DNA of 64,000 nt from Bemisia tabaci. Taxonomy: Eukaryota; Arthropoda; Insecta; Hemiptera; Aleyrodidae. Shown one piece after another: positions 47,113 through 57,693 of this stretch (position 1 is the stretch's first letter; each line of letters starts with the position of its first letter). A program made the translations under genes and the position numbers. Below the pieces are notes generated by a model. The model was not told where the DNA came from, made no database searches, and worked only from the letters and a program-made list of their open reading frames with translations. The stretch spans positions 20,943,131-21,007,130 of the forward strand of contig NC_092795.1 of the NCBI RefSeq assembly GCF_918797505.1, written 5' to 3'.

Positions 47113-47120
47113 TTTCCCGC
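47113..47120. promoter_or_regulatory. E2F-like site TTTCCCGC
   Basis: TTTCCCGC, within CGCCTTTCCCGCCATCC, fits the E2F/DP consensus TTTSSCGC and lies about 180 bp upstream of the FIRRM ATG. This would fit S-phase expression of a recombination gene, but a single 8-mer is weak evidence. Confidence 0.4.
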
Positions 47121-47299
47121 CATCCGCCTGCATCCCCTGGGAAGAAGTGTCCGGATTGGTCCGGACTGCCTCCTATTTTGCAAAACAAAAACGCTCATTG
47201 GCTCATCCAATCATTCATTAATTTATGGCTGATTTGAGATTCCTGATTGGTTCAGCAGTGATTGCTGTGTCTGACGCCGGTACGGTAGTGACGGTGACT

Positions 47300-47842
47300 C
47301 AAGACCAATCCACACAGGTCAGTCATTCCGGTCAAGGTAGATTTACACAGGTATGGAAAAGTTGAAAATTTCCCATGAGCCTCAGTACGTGTCACATGAC
47401 TACGTGACGTAGGTTAAGGGGCCCGTTTTTTAATTAAATTACAATCAAATTAGCATTCAAACGTTTGTGCGTTTAAACGTTAAAATTAATATCGCATTAT
47501 CAAAATTGTGCAAAAAATCCCACAAAATTTTGACAAACGATAAACCGAACATAATAAATCAAAATAATCAAAACATTCAAAATGGCTGACGTTAAGGGGC
47601 CGCTGGAGAGCCAATCAGAGGCCAGTTGTTAAGTTCTGTCCATACCTGTGTAAATCTACCTTGCATTCCGGTGGACGAGTTTTGGTACTCTACTGCGCAG
47701 TGACGTACTATTGAGTGCTTGCAATGTATTTCTTATGGGTGCACTCAATAGTACGTCACAATGAGTGTTGCGAGTTATGGCCGGGCGGGGGAGTGGATTT
47801 CAAAAAAGCTGCGCAATAACTGACCTGTGTGGATTGGTCTTG
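47300..47842. mobile_element. Outer hAT-like MITE in the shared promoter region
   Basis: Terminal repeats CAAGACCAATCCACACAGGT / ACCTGTGTGGATTGGTCTTG are perfect. The flanking 8 bp duplication is CGGTGACT (47292-47299 and 47843-47850). The 543 bp include a 331 bp second MITE plus its 9 bp duplication, so the original element was about 203 bp. It carries a perfect 19 bp-stem hairpin (47700-47718 with 47741-47759). Confidence 0.9.
47333..47663. mobile_element. Inner MITE nested in the outer MITE
   Basis: 331 bp; terminal repeats CAAGGTAGATTTACACAGGT / ACCTGTGTAAATCTACCTTG are perfect. A 9 bp direct duplication CATTCCGGT (47324-47332, 47664-47672) flanks it. The terminal CAAGG fits the hAT pattern, but the 9 bp duplication is one base longer than usual for hAT. 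Confidence 0.9.
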
Positions 47843-48019
47843 CGGTGACTGACGGTGACGGTCTGACGGTAGACGGTAAGAGTTGAGAGTTCATACTTAC
47901 CGAAAGTAATAGTGATTCTAGAATTTTTAGTCTAGGGAGCAGAGAATAAGTTTTCTTTTCCTCTCCCCTCATTGCCAGATATTTATCGTCATTCCCCTCT
48001 TCTCGTGCTATAATTGCAT

Positions 48020-48227
48020 TCGCGACTACATCTTGCAAGTGCATCGTGTATCAAGTATCTTCTCTGAGGCCGCAGTGTCCACTCCTCTCCCTCCCTCCTG
48101 TCTCGTCGAGAAGCTGAAGCAGAAGGCAGAAGCCAGAAGCGTCTCCAAGTATCCGTTGGTACTCAAACTTCTCTTCGTTTTCTCTCTTCTAAAATGATGG
48201 AAATTGGAAGCAACTCGCACACGCTTG
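48020..48227 (+). other. Probable 5' leader exon of the Ser-rich gene
   Basis: A good donor CTTG|GTAAGA follows 48227. An ATG within it, at 48194, would run in phase 1 into the 49300 exon and read GCA CCA TGA, so it can only be a short upstream ORF. The exon's 5' end was not determined. Confidence 0.4.
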
Positions 48228-49303
48228 GTAAGATTCCACCCCATTTCATTACTGATTTGTTACAATTACTGGGAGTCTTGCGTTGAAGCATTTTTCCTGT
48301 TTTTACTAGTTTTGAGGTTAGGATCTATTGTTCTTTGTCCAAACAGCAAGCTAGCAATTTTTAAACCGTATTCTCACTTTCACGCCCATCACTATGCTTC
48401 ATGCTCAAAATCTGAATGGTCCTTTCATCTAGTCAGCTATTATTTAGGACTTTTATCACTCTCAACTTTTTTTTGAAGGTACTAACTGATGACTGACGGA
48501 TGTCAGTTATGATCAGGAGTTTGAACACTCCTTGCAGTCATGCCATGCAGTATCATCTCGGAGCTGTATGCGTTACCTTTGCTGGCATATGGTGTAGAGG
48601 AAGAAACTCTAAAATCAGCAGGTTCTTGACGATGACCTTGAGCTTCGAGCCTAAGGTTTACAGAACTGCGCAGGTCAGCTTCACCCCCTGAAGTTGAGGA
48701 TCGAGTTTGCGAAAGTGACTTAGAGCAGCTATCAGTGATGTGGGGATCTTGACCTTTCCCAATGAGTCATCACTCTTTGAACCCGTGTACGCGGCTCAGT
48801 CTGCTAGGAAAGTAAAGCGTGAAAACCTTTGCTAAATAGTGGCGAGGGTTGGTAGGCAATTTTTGGCTATCTCTCTCTAAGGCACTCAGTGCAGAAAATT
48901 CATAATTATCCATAGTGGTCCAAAAGCGTAGCTCGCAGTTATGTCAGTCTATATTCCTTTATTCTATGCTGCATCCATAGAAAGAAAGATTGAGGAAACT
49001 ATCCTATGAAATGTTATACCCAGTTTTGGACCCTATCAAGCTCACATGCATGTGGAAATTACTGAGTTTTGTAGCTCTCCCGTAAATTTGGAATTTTCAG
49101 ACTGCACCTTTCTGCTTTAGCCATGGAATGGCTGCTAATTCAATGCCAGAAGTATGATATCATTTTTTTGCTAGATGCTCCCAGGACTGGTTGAATAAAT
49201 CCTTTTTTGTCTAGATGTCCATCGTGAAGCAGCATTTGCCCTGCTTAAAAGTTGGTTTTGTTCTAACCTGTAAGTTTGATTTTTTCTTAAATTTTTCAGC
49301 ACC

Positions 49304-52300
49304 ATGAAAACTGTCATTAAAACCTACTCCAGCAAGAAACCTGTGCAACCAATCGAATTGAAAGATGATCCTTTTGATGTATTGCGGGATGCGCCTAAGC
49401 CTAGCCCTTCCTCGCCGGTCTCTATTTTTGACGCCCTGTTGGCTACCTCCAAGTCGAGCCCTTCACCTTCAGATAATTCAAACAAAGATGATTCTCTAGT
49501 GGCTTTACCAGATGAGTCACTGTGTCAGAGATTCCTGCAAGAGCTCAGCCTGTCTTCAGCTGGATCGTAAGTGCATACTGTGACTCAAGTTTATAGATAG
49601 TTTCATTGAACTTAGCCTACTCATTTTGTCAGAAAAATATTTGTAAGCAATTGATAAATGAAGCATCTCCTTAAATCTAATCAATTTCACGTATTTTCAT
49701 TGTGTTCATGGAATTCCGTCCGATTTTTTAAGTGGAGAAGGCTGCCTACCGAAAGAAACCAATAAGCACTTATGGACTAAGCCATGAGAGGTGCTCGAGT
49801 GATTGGTGGCCCTAAGAAGGGCCGTTGGAAAGAGCAAGCCGGCCGGCTGCATGATGTCCGCTGCGTGCTGTGAGGTGACGTGCGACGACGTGAGTCCCGT
49901 TTGACGTACGGGAGCGGACTGACAGGTGTGATGAGCACACGACTATATATAGCCATGACACCGTCCAGCTCCAGCCAATGAGCTGCGCTGGTTGGCGGAG
50001 TGGTGGCTAGCCGCCACACACTTAAAGAAGCAGACTACTTCACCCGCTGAAATACTGTATTTTGCATGGGATTCCCCTGTTTAGTGCCGTGTTCATGAGG
50101 GTTCCCCTGCGTTTTCCCGTTCTTGCGAGGGTTTCCCCGTTTTTCCCTTGTTCTTGTGGGGGTTGCCCCATGTCACATGACAAGTATACGACCCGGCTGG
50201 CCTCATTATTTGAAAGTTTTTACACCCTTCCTTGCAAGGCAAGTGTAAGAATTTCACATTAAAAACTTGAGATGTTGCAGAGTTTCTGGACAAAAATAAA
50301 GTTTACAACCAGTGGCGCGGCGTGGAGGACCGATTATCGATATTTCTCCATTTGAAGCTATGGTAAAGAATCGATTATTAAGGTGTTTGCTGCTAACACC
50401 CTGCGTATCGATCCTTTTCCATAGGCTTAAATGGCAGATCAATCGATATATCTCAGAGCACGCCATGCCACTGTTTACAACTATTCTCAATCCTCCAACA
50501 GATCTGTGATTTTTTGGTAAATTCTCGAGGTTATCGGCAGTATCAGGTAGAGTACCTTTATAGACAGAGTATGGCCATTTCTGTTCCGGTTTTTCATTGG
50601 TCGCGAGCGAATAGGCTGACACGATGCTCTTAGGGCCGTAAATAAACAAACAAGATGGCTGTTATCAGCAAGGAAGTTTGAGGTTATGCACATCTTACAT
50701 CCTCCTGTGATAAAGGTGAAAGGCGCTTTAACAGATATGCTAGTTTAAATTGTTACTGCCGTGTGAGTGAAATTATTGTCGAATTTTAGCTTCTTATCAA
50801 TGATACAGAGAGTCGCCATCTTGTTTGTTTATTTACGGCCCTAAGAGCATCATGAAGCCTAAAAACTCGTTGACCAATCAAAAAGCGGAACAGTTTTCCT
50901 GTAGTAAAAATATACGAATGGCCATACTCTGTCTGTAAAGGTACTCTAGTATCAGGAAGCAAAAGAAAATAAAAGATGCTACACTTGTTTCAGTATAACT
51001 TTCACAGACCCATTATTTTAGCCTGAAAAGCATCTGCCATTGTTACCTGTTGTTAATTTAAATTGTGTCATTTTTCAGAGTTGAGCGTTTCAACTCGGAA
51101 ATAGAGCTTAAAAAAAATGAAATCCGCAAAAGTGGTGATGCATACAAACTCACAACTACCAGTGATGACCCCGGTGAGTGAATGCTGTTTGGAATAATTT
51201 TTTCTTTTCTTTTGTTACCGCATTCTATGCATTATATTTCCGAAATATATTGTACTTATTTCTCTCCATCTTTTAAATTCCTTGTCCTGCCTTTTTCGAA
51301 GTATTAATTTAACAAAAGAGGTCTAATGCTCTTTGAAGTGTCCTCTCTTGAGATGAAGAGCTCTTGCTCTAAGCTGAAATTTTTGAAAACCCATTTGAAG
51401 GATGGCTCATTGACTTGAAGCTTCTGATGTTTATCATCTTGTCAACAACATAACTTTACCGCAGCAAAATAAAATAGGTTGTATTTTTAGGAATTAACAC
51501 TGTAATTTTTGAAAATGGTATAAAATTTTGTTGCCATATTTTCTTTTTATCACTTGTGTGTTTTGGGACTTCTCCCATCATGAGAGAACAGTAAGTCATA
51601 AAAAACAAACTAATGCATGTACAAATCACTAGTTGAAACCACATGAGAAACTTAATCATTTAACAAAATTTGAACTACAAATATGTATAATTTGAACAAA
51701 ATACGAATAAACGGCTTGACATGAGTACTTAGGTAGGTGATTGCAACCAACTCACCTTCTATAACTTTACCATGGATTCCTCATTCCAATGAATTTCACA
51801 GACTATAGATTATTCAGATCACTTATACAAGCCCTAGAATCTCCAAAAATAGTGTTTGAAGATTTGCCTTATTTTTCATCCAGTATTATCTTGAAGTACA
51901 GCAAACTCTTACCAGCGGTCAGGGAATTTACAATTGTATACTCTTAGGATAATTTTGATTGATAAACTTTTCTCCTGCTTCTTTTTGTTATCTCTGTCCT
52001 ACAAATGAATGGCTGTATTCACCCTCTTCATTTTATTTCAGGCTCTCAAAATGCTAAGAAGAAAAAAAAGAAGAAAAAGAAAAAATCAAACCAAAAATCA
52101 AGTGACCAGGAAAAAGGAACCCCTTACCTCAAAAGTGAAAATGAGTTCTTTTCTCCATCAGTTGAGTCAAATACCGTACTTTCCTCAAGAGAAGAAGACA
52201 AAGAAAATTACCACGTAAGCTCCACTAAGAGAGGCAAGAAAAAGAGACGGACAAAAAAAAATGAGAAATGTGAAAATGAGGCAAAAGCTTCATCTGATGA

Positions 52301-53895
52301 GCGCTGCCGAATTCCTATAGTGGTCAAACCCCCTACCCCATCAGTGAATGTTCCAACTAAGAGATTACGTCAGCCCACATCAGATAAAAATCTTCTACAG
52401 CCTAGCGCAGCTTTGAAAACAGCAAAACGTCCTATAAAGAAATCTTCAACCGGGAGAGTTCTGGATTTATCAAGTTCTGAAAATGAGTTAAATACATCAA
52501 CCTGCACCAGTATGAAAGATACCTCTGAACTAAATGAAAGTCAGGCCAGTCAACGGAACGACTTTGTTTTCAAGAATGTTACAACAAGGAGACGTGGCAG
52601 GAAGAAATCAATCAAGGATTGTAACCTGGTGAAACACGTTCTATCAAAATCTCTAAAGACAAGCGTGCAGAGCTCCTCCATCAGTGAAAATGTTTCTCTC
52701 ACCTCACTTGCTGATTCACCAAATAGCTCAAAAACTCACAGCACCAAATCTCTATTGAGCCACCAGACCGAATCGCCCTCCTCTGTTCTATCGCTATCCA
52801 CTGATTCAATGTCTGATATTTCCCCTTTGCAAACAAGCTTGTCAAGTAAGAGGAAGAAGTCTTCAGTCCTAGCTATGAGCACTCCTAACGCATCTGTCAG
52901 CTCTACCTCTTATAGTGAAATAGGAGCATCCCCTTCATCATATTCTTCTGACTTGGAAACCGGAGAATCGCCTTCCTCAAGTAGTCTGCCCAATGTTTCA
53001 ATCAGTTCAATAAGTAGCAAATCTTCACAGGATACCAACAACGCCCTGAGTCATATCGAAACATCTTTACAAAACATTTCTCTATCTAGTAACTCCAGTT
53101 GTTCCTCACCCTCATCTTCAAACCCCGATGTAAAATCCCAGTCTTCACAATCGTCAACACAGAGCTGTAGGAGTAAAATTCAAACTATACAAAAGGAAAG
53201 TGACACCTTAGATTCAATTATATCTACTCAAGAGTCAGGGCAATCCTGTGATGTAACTGAAAACTCAGTTTCAGGAAAAAGCGAAACGGAACAAATTTGT
53301 CATACCTCAACCATCCGCAATTCAGAAACATTAATCGCTCCAAAAAGTAAAGATGATGATGGTTTTAAGAAACCCTTTGTTCCTATGATTCCTATCAGTA
53401 AACACCAAAAAAAAGAACCGAATTTCTATGTACAGATGGCAACAATTCAAGAAGACACCATTATTGAAAGATACTCGAATACGAGATTCTCATTGGCGGC
53501 TCATTCCAAATTGGGCACCTCAAATATGAATTTTTCGATAATGGGAGATACAACTGCTTCCAACATGAGCATTAATGCTCCAGCAACAGCCAACCGTTTT
53601 GTTTTGGAGACAGGCAAACTTTATAGACGCTCCCTCCTCAGAGCCAGGAGAGAGTCACGAAAATTAAACTTGTCAAAAGCTTCTAACAGCTCAAGCTTGA
53701 ATTTCCTGCATGAGACCACGCAATTTTCAAACCAAACAGATTATTTTACACAAAACATGGATTATCTGTACAAAAGTCATTTATGTGATACCAAAATCCA
53801 AGATGTCTCTCAGAGGATGCTTTTGAACCACACTGAAATCCAAGATATCTCTCAAAAAACGCTCTTGGACATCAGCAAAATCCAAGATGATGAAA
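49304..53895 (+). CDS. Ser-rich basic protein, 5' part (3 coding exons); cohesin-regulator or Haspin-like candidate
   Basis: Coding exons 49304-49566, 51079-51173 and 52042-53895 join in phase 2 then phase 1 and leave in phase 1 (GAA A|GTAAGT). They give 737 residues and continue into exons not found here. The protein starts MKTVIKTYSSKK, then an acidic KDDPFDVL segment and Ser/Pro-rich stretches. A poly-Lys tract (residues about 122-131) follows, then a long Ser-rich region with basic patches (KRGKKKRR, RRRGRKK). Near the end are a basic RRSLLRARRESRKLNL block and three repeats around KIQDxSQxxLL. No enzyme domain is present in the visible part. The N-terminal TYS motif resembles the Pds5-binding YSR/YGA motifs of Wapl and Haspin, so a cohesin or mitosis factor is possible. 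ATG 49304 has a good context (CACCATGA) just behind an acceptor. Not identified with certainty. Confidence 0.72.
50548..50948. mobile_element. hAT-like fold-back MITE, 401 bp, in an intron
   Basis: Ends TAGAGTACCTTTA..GACAGAGTATGGCC mirrored by GGCCATACTCTGTC..AAAGGTACTCTA. The perfect 8 bp duplication GTATCAGG lies at 50540-50547 and 50949-50956. Inner arms share AGAGCATC..GGGCCGTAAATAAACAAACAAGATGGC. It sits in the intron after 49566. Confidence 0.9.
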
Positions 53896-54033
53896 GTAAG
53901 TTTTTTTTCTTCTTTTATTCAATTTCCTTTTACTTATTAATGTTTAATTTTTGACTTTAACCTAGAAGACAACCCGAATCACTGTCAAAGCTACCCATCA
54001 ACATTTTTTCTCAGTGCTTCATTTTAAGTCAAT

Positions 54034-54172
54034 GCCAGCAGCCTGATTGTTGAAATTTATGTCGGCACGACAAGAATCGAAAATCGATATATTACACGGC
54101 GCAGATAGGGCTATGTTTTGTCTTATCGTGCCGATATAGCCAGTTAAAGTTTCAACAATCCGGCTGCTGATG
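54034..54172. mobile_element. Small MITE with CAGCAGCC ends
   Basis: CCAGCAGCCTGATTGTTGAAA is mirrored by TTTCAACAATCCGGCTGCTG, and inner GTCGGCACGACAAGA by TCTTATCGTGCCGAT. About 140 bp. Confidence 0.65.
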
Positions 54173-54683
54173 AGTTAAATGCAATGAGGTGTTAGCTGAG
54201 TTAATGTGTATTGATTGGATGTCATAAAACTGTCCATCCTCAAGGTGAATTCACTGTCAATTCAGTGAAAAAGTATATATATAGACTAAAGCACCATAGA
54301 CTTTTAGTTGTTTAATCTTCCATTTTAAATAGGTCCCCTTTTCTCAATAATGTCCAATTTGAAGTTTGAACTGGACATGGCTGTCTACTTCTGTTGATAT
54401 TGATTTTTCTCACCCTCTCACCTCCTGTACGATACCTGAGATCTTGTAAGGTTTCAGAACCATTGTCAATCAAAGCTCTACACTCTTTATTTCACCCTTA
54501 AGTTTTATTTTTTCATGTTTGTTTGATGGGAATATCCTTTTGTAATTCAGGTTTGTGCAATTTTGGGTTTTTCTTGGAGTTTCCTTCGATCAGTATTCAG
54601 TGATTCTCCATAGCCCCCTAAAAGTTGATCTATTTCCCTGCCATTGAGGTAGTGATAGTAGTGCAATCTTGCCACTCCCATTT

Positions 54684-54936
54684 GGACCGCGTTAAGCAGA
54701 AAGGAACCAAGCCACATCAGCTATTGCCGAATTTAACTGGGCAATTTAATTTTTTCCATGAAAACGTTTGTGTGGATTTTTGTGCAAATGTCAGTGAATT
54801 TTCTGCATAGTACTAACCAAATTCCCTGAAATTTTCAAAGGAATCCGCACAAACCTTCTTTTGTAAAAAATTAATTTGCCTCGTTGAATTTGGCAATAGC
54901 TGATGTGGCTTGGTTCCTTTCTGTTAAACTCGGTCC
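54684..54936. mobile_element. MITE with GGACCG ends
   Basis: Arms of about 47 bp: GGACCGCGTTAAGCAGAAAG..CAGCTATTGCC at the left is mirrored by GGCAATAGCTG..CTTTCTGTTAAACTCGGTCC at the right. ATTT occurs directly outside both ends (54680-54683, 54937-54940), a possible 4 bp target duplication. 253 bp. Confidence 0.8.
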
Positions 54937-55165
54937 ATTTTATGTTTTGACAGTAATGAAATGATAGCGCTTAGTCCTTGGAGGCGAAAGTATCTTCAAA
55001 GAAAAAAAATAAGCTGTACAACATGTTTGTAAAGTGGATACAGGGTGTCTACAGGTTTTTAGTCGTGCGGCGAAGCCGTATAGACTCTAGGTTTCGCCGG
55101 AGGCTAAAAAATGTCCACACTTTTAGGCTAAGTCCAAGAGGAGAATTTTCGAGGAACCAAGTAAC

Positions 55166-55211
<46 letters not shown>

Positions 55212-55411
55212 TCAGTAAAATACATGTTAAGGTATTTACAATGGAATGTTTAGACCCTAATATGGGTCTTTTTACATTTTGATTTAACTGAGAGATTTAA
55301 TAAGTACTTTGGGAAGCTGAACTTAAGATTATAGAGATTATACTTAGACTAAAACTGAAAATGAAACTAGGGGTAAAGTTGAAGAGTATAAAAGAATTAT
55401 GCCATAGTAAA

Positions 55412-55430
55412 AAAAAAAAAAAAAAAAACT
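55412..55430. repeat. Short poly-A run inside the LINE 3' UTR
   Basis: About 19 A on the plus strand, i.e. poly-T in element orientation. Probably part of the retrotransposon 3' UTR. Confidence 0.6.
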
Positions 55431-55698
55431 TGATGAAGTTGGGGGCTAATACGGAATTTACAAGATTTACAGGGTTACATGGCTATAGGTAGATTACAGC
55501 AAGTGATAATTATTGAATAGATACATGAGATGGTGGTGGCAAAAGTGCAAAAGCCTAGCAATGAGTAACTTAAAAGGTATCTGCTAATTTAATAGACAGA
55601 ATGTCTTTTAACGCAGGGGTGCTCCCTTATCGACGTAGATAGAAGGGAGCAGTGCCCTAAAGGTGGGATCTGGTCCCTAGCGAGAAAAGTGTGTTAGC

Positions 55699-56039
55699 TC
55701 AGACTTTTTTAAAGTCTGGTGTGTGAAGCTCGTGGGGCTTCCTGCGTTTAAGACGTCTGGTCTCCCCGACCCAATCCAGAAGCTTAATTGCCTTAGTATT
55801 GGGGTGAGATTCCAGACGCTCTTCGTGTCTCTCGTACATACAAGAGACAAAAACCTCCAGGCGTTCTATCCCAAGTTCCGTTCTAATATCCACGTTTCTT
55901 TCATACCATCTAGCTTGGGCTATCTTTCTTAGTGCAATATTTTGGAGAGTTTCTATCTCTCGTATGTTCGAGTTTGCCGAACAGGCCCACAATTGACAGG
56001 TGTACGCCCATACCGGCCTTACCATGGTTTTATATAGGA
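55699..56039 (-). pseudogene. Reverse transcriptase C-terminal fragment (jockey-like)
   Basis: About 110 residues of open reading on the minus strand. The reading frame runs upstream past 56039 into flanking DNA, but that part is not retrotransposon sequence. The polymerase catalytic motifs are missing because of the 5' truncation, so it cannot be active. Confidence 0.88.
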
Positions 56040-56089
56040 GAACCAAGTAACATACGAAGAAGTATTGATATCGGTGCATTTTGGCCCAA

Positions 56090-56592
56090 TGGAGATGCTG
56101 CATGTGTGAGGAATTTGCAATTTGACTGTTGATTCTTGTATAAAAGTTCGCGAGGAACACAATGGTGCCACTGGTTTTCTCTGAAATCATCTCCCAAGCT
56201 CAAAAAAAGCTCTCAAGTTGAGGCCAAAATGGAGGGGATATCCCACCCCACCCTGAGAGTCCACGTCTACATGAAGACAAACTCTCCATGCAAAGATAGG
56301 GAGCAAATACATTAGCAGGGTTGCCGTGTTTTCAGTTTTGGAGTCCCCAGATAAATTGGCTAGCCCTGTCAATGTATTAGCTCCCTATCTTTGCATGGAG
56401 AGTTGGTCTTGATCTAGACTTGGACTCTCAGGGTAGGGTGGGATATTCCCTCCATTTTGGCCTCAACTTGAGTGCTTTTTTTTGAGCTTGGAGATGATTT
56501 CAGAGAAAACCAGTGGCACCATCGTGTTTCTCGCGACCTTTTACACAAGATTCAACAGTCAAATCGCAAATTCCTCACACATGCAACATCTC
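56090..56592. mobile_element. Fold-back MITE, about 500 bp (family of 25785-26215)
   Basis: The left arm starts GATGCTGCATGTGTGAGGAA and the right arm ends TTCCTCACACATGCAACATC. Arms are about 210 bp, strongly alike (for example CCAAAATGGAGGGGATATCC / GGATATTCCCTCCATTTTGG). The axis is at about 56341. Confidence 0.87.
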
Positions 56593-56598
56593 CATTAT

Positions 56599-57650
56599 GC
56601 CAAATGGAATTTCTGATCATTTAGCCATGGTTTGGTAGCGTTTAGCAATCAACTGTGACCATAATGTAAAGAACCCACACAGGTGCCTTTTCGGCTGAAT
56701 GTCGCCCTATGGCATTCTTTATCATCAAGTCACTGTTGAACATTTACTGTTAAGTAGCGTTTAGCAACCAAGTATAGCCAAAATTTCCAGAACTCATACC
56801 TCAGATGTTCAAAGAGTGTTAACATGTATCGCCAAATGGAATTTCTGATCATTTAGCCATGGTTTGGTAGCGTTTAGCAATCAACTGTGACCATAATGTA
56901 AAGAACCCACACTGGTGCCTTTCGGCCCAATGTCGCCATATGGCATTCTTTATCATCGAGTCACAGTTTAATAGCGTAAATAAGCAACCAACGGTGGCCA
57001 AAATGTCAAGACTCCAAACTGGTGCTTTTTGGCTGAATTTCGCCCAATAGGATCTTTGATGATTTATCAGTAATGGTTGATGTTTATGTTGATTAATTAT
57101 TACTATTTATAGGGTTGGTTCAAACAAGTTTTAGAATTTTTTTCCTTAGCGCTAATGGACCCTATGCGACAACTTCAATTCATTGAACCAAAAGTTTTCA
57201 ATGTTCATAACCATTTTTTAACTGTCAGAACTCACTAGACCACATTATATTCATGATGAATTTAAAGAATATCGCTGTCAAAAGTTGAGTTCTCCTTCGA
57301 TTTAGCACTTTTTGTCGTTACCTTAAAGACCATACGGAAAGTGCTAAATCTACGGAAAACTCAACTTTTCACAGCGATATTCTTCAAATTTATCATGAAT
57401 ATATTGTGGTCTAGTGAGTTCTGACATTTAAAAATGGGTACGAACATTTAAGGCTTTATTTTCCTTGAATTCAAGTGGTTTTCAGGGTCTACGGTAAGAA
57501 AAAAAGTCTAAAACACGTTAAAAGTTACTTGAACCTACCCTATAATGTTGAGCTATGACTTCAACTTTCATGAACCCTTACTTGTGCCTTTCAGCTTGAT
57601 TTCGCTAAATGGAATTATTTATGATTGAAGTCGTGGTTGAGTTTACTATG
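56599..57650. repeat. Tandem array, unit about 232 bp made of two diverged half-units, interrupted by a MITE
   Basis: GCCAAATGGAATTTCTGATC recurs at 56599 and 56831, followed by near-identical sequence (GTAGCGTTTAGCAATCAACT, GTAAAGAACCCACAC). Diverged half-units of about 115 bp continue to about 57085. A further related piece (TTCATGAACCC..GTGCCTTTCAG) resumes at about 57560 beyond the MITE at 57107-57545. Confidence 0.75.
57107..57545. mobile_element. Fold-back MITE, ends TTATAGGGT
   Basis: TTATAGGGTTGGTTCAA is mirrored by TTGAACCTACCCTATAA. Inner arms share CTCACTAGACCACA..TATTCATGATGAATTT and ATATCGCTGTCAAAAGTTGA with their complements. It interrupts the tandem array. A diverged partial copy lies at 58550-58805. 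Confidence 0.82.
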
Positions 57651-57693
57651 CTGATAAAATATCATTGGAAAATTTAGGTTTCACCATCATAGT

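Larger units (their letters stand above)
46941..49303. promoter_or_regulatory. Shared 5' region between FIRRM (-) and the Ser-rich gene (+)
   Basis: The FIRRM start is at 46940 and the divergent gene's start is at 49304. A probable 5' leader exon of the plus-strand gene ends at CTTG|GTAAGA (after 48227) and splices to the acceptor before 49300. Core promoters should therefore lie at about 46950-47300 and 47850-48200. An E2F-like TTTCCCGC is at 47113-47120. Two nested MITEs at 47300-47842 separate the two sides. No TATA box is obvious. Promoter activity is inference. Confidence 0.5.
55169..56039 (-). mobile_element. 5'-truncated jockey-like non-LTR retrotransposon
   Basis: In minus orientation the insertion ends in a poly-A tail (the 43-base T run from 55169). 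It encodes, up to about 55699, the C-terminal part of a reverse-transcriptase ORF: YKTMVRPVWAYTCQLWACS, then IREIETLQNIALRKI, then ELGIERLEVFV, the typical jockey/RTE-type RT tail. A 15 bp direct duplication GAACCAAGTAACATA flanks it at 55154-55168 and 56040-56054, so it is a complete 871 bp insertion event made by target-primed reverse transcription with severe 5' truncation. Confidence 0.93.

Noticed and set aside
48194..48227. ATG at 48194 as the start of the Ser-rich gene
   Set aside because: Spliced to the 49300 exon it reads into a stop at once (GCA CCA TGA). The ATG at 49304 opens the long frame.
52005..52041. The open frame 5' of 52042 as part of the long Ser-rich exon
   Set aside because: The acceptor TTTATTTCAG before 52042 fits the phase of the preceding exon exactly; upstream residues are intron.
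55699..56190. 163-residue minus-strand ORF as a host gene
   Set aside because: Its second part is a jockey-type RT tail inside an insertion with a target duplication; the first part (above 56039) is flanking DNA and another MITE.
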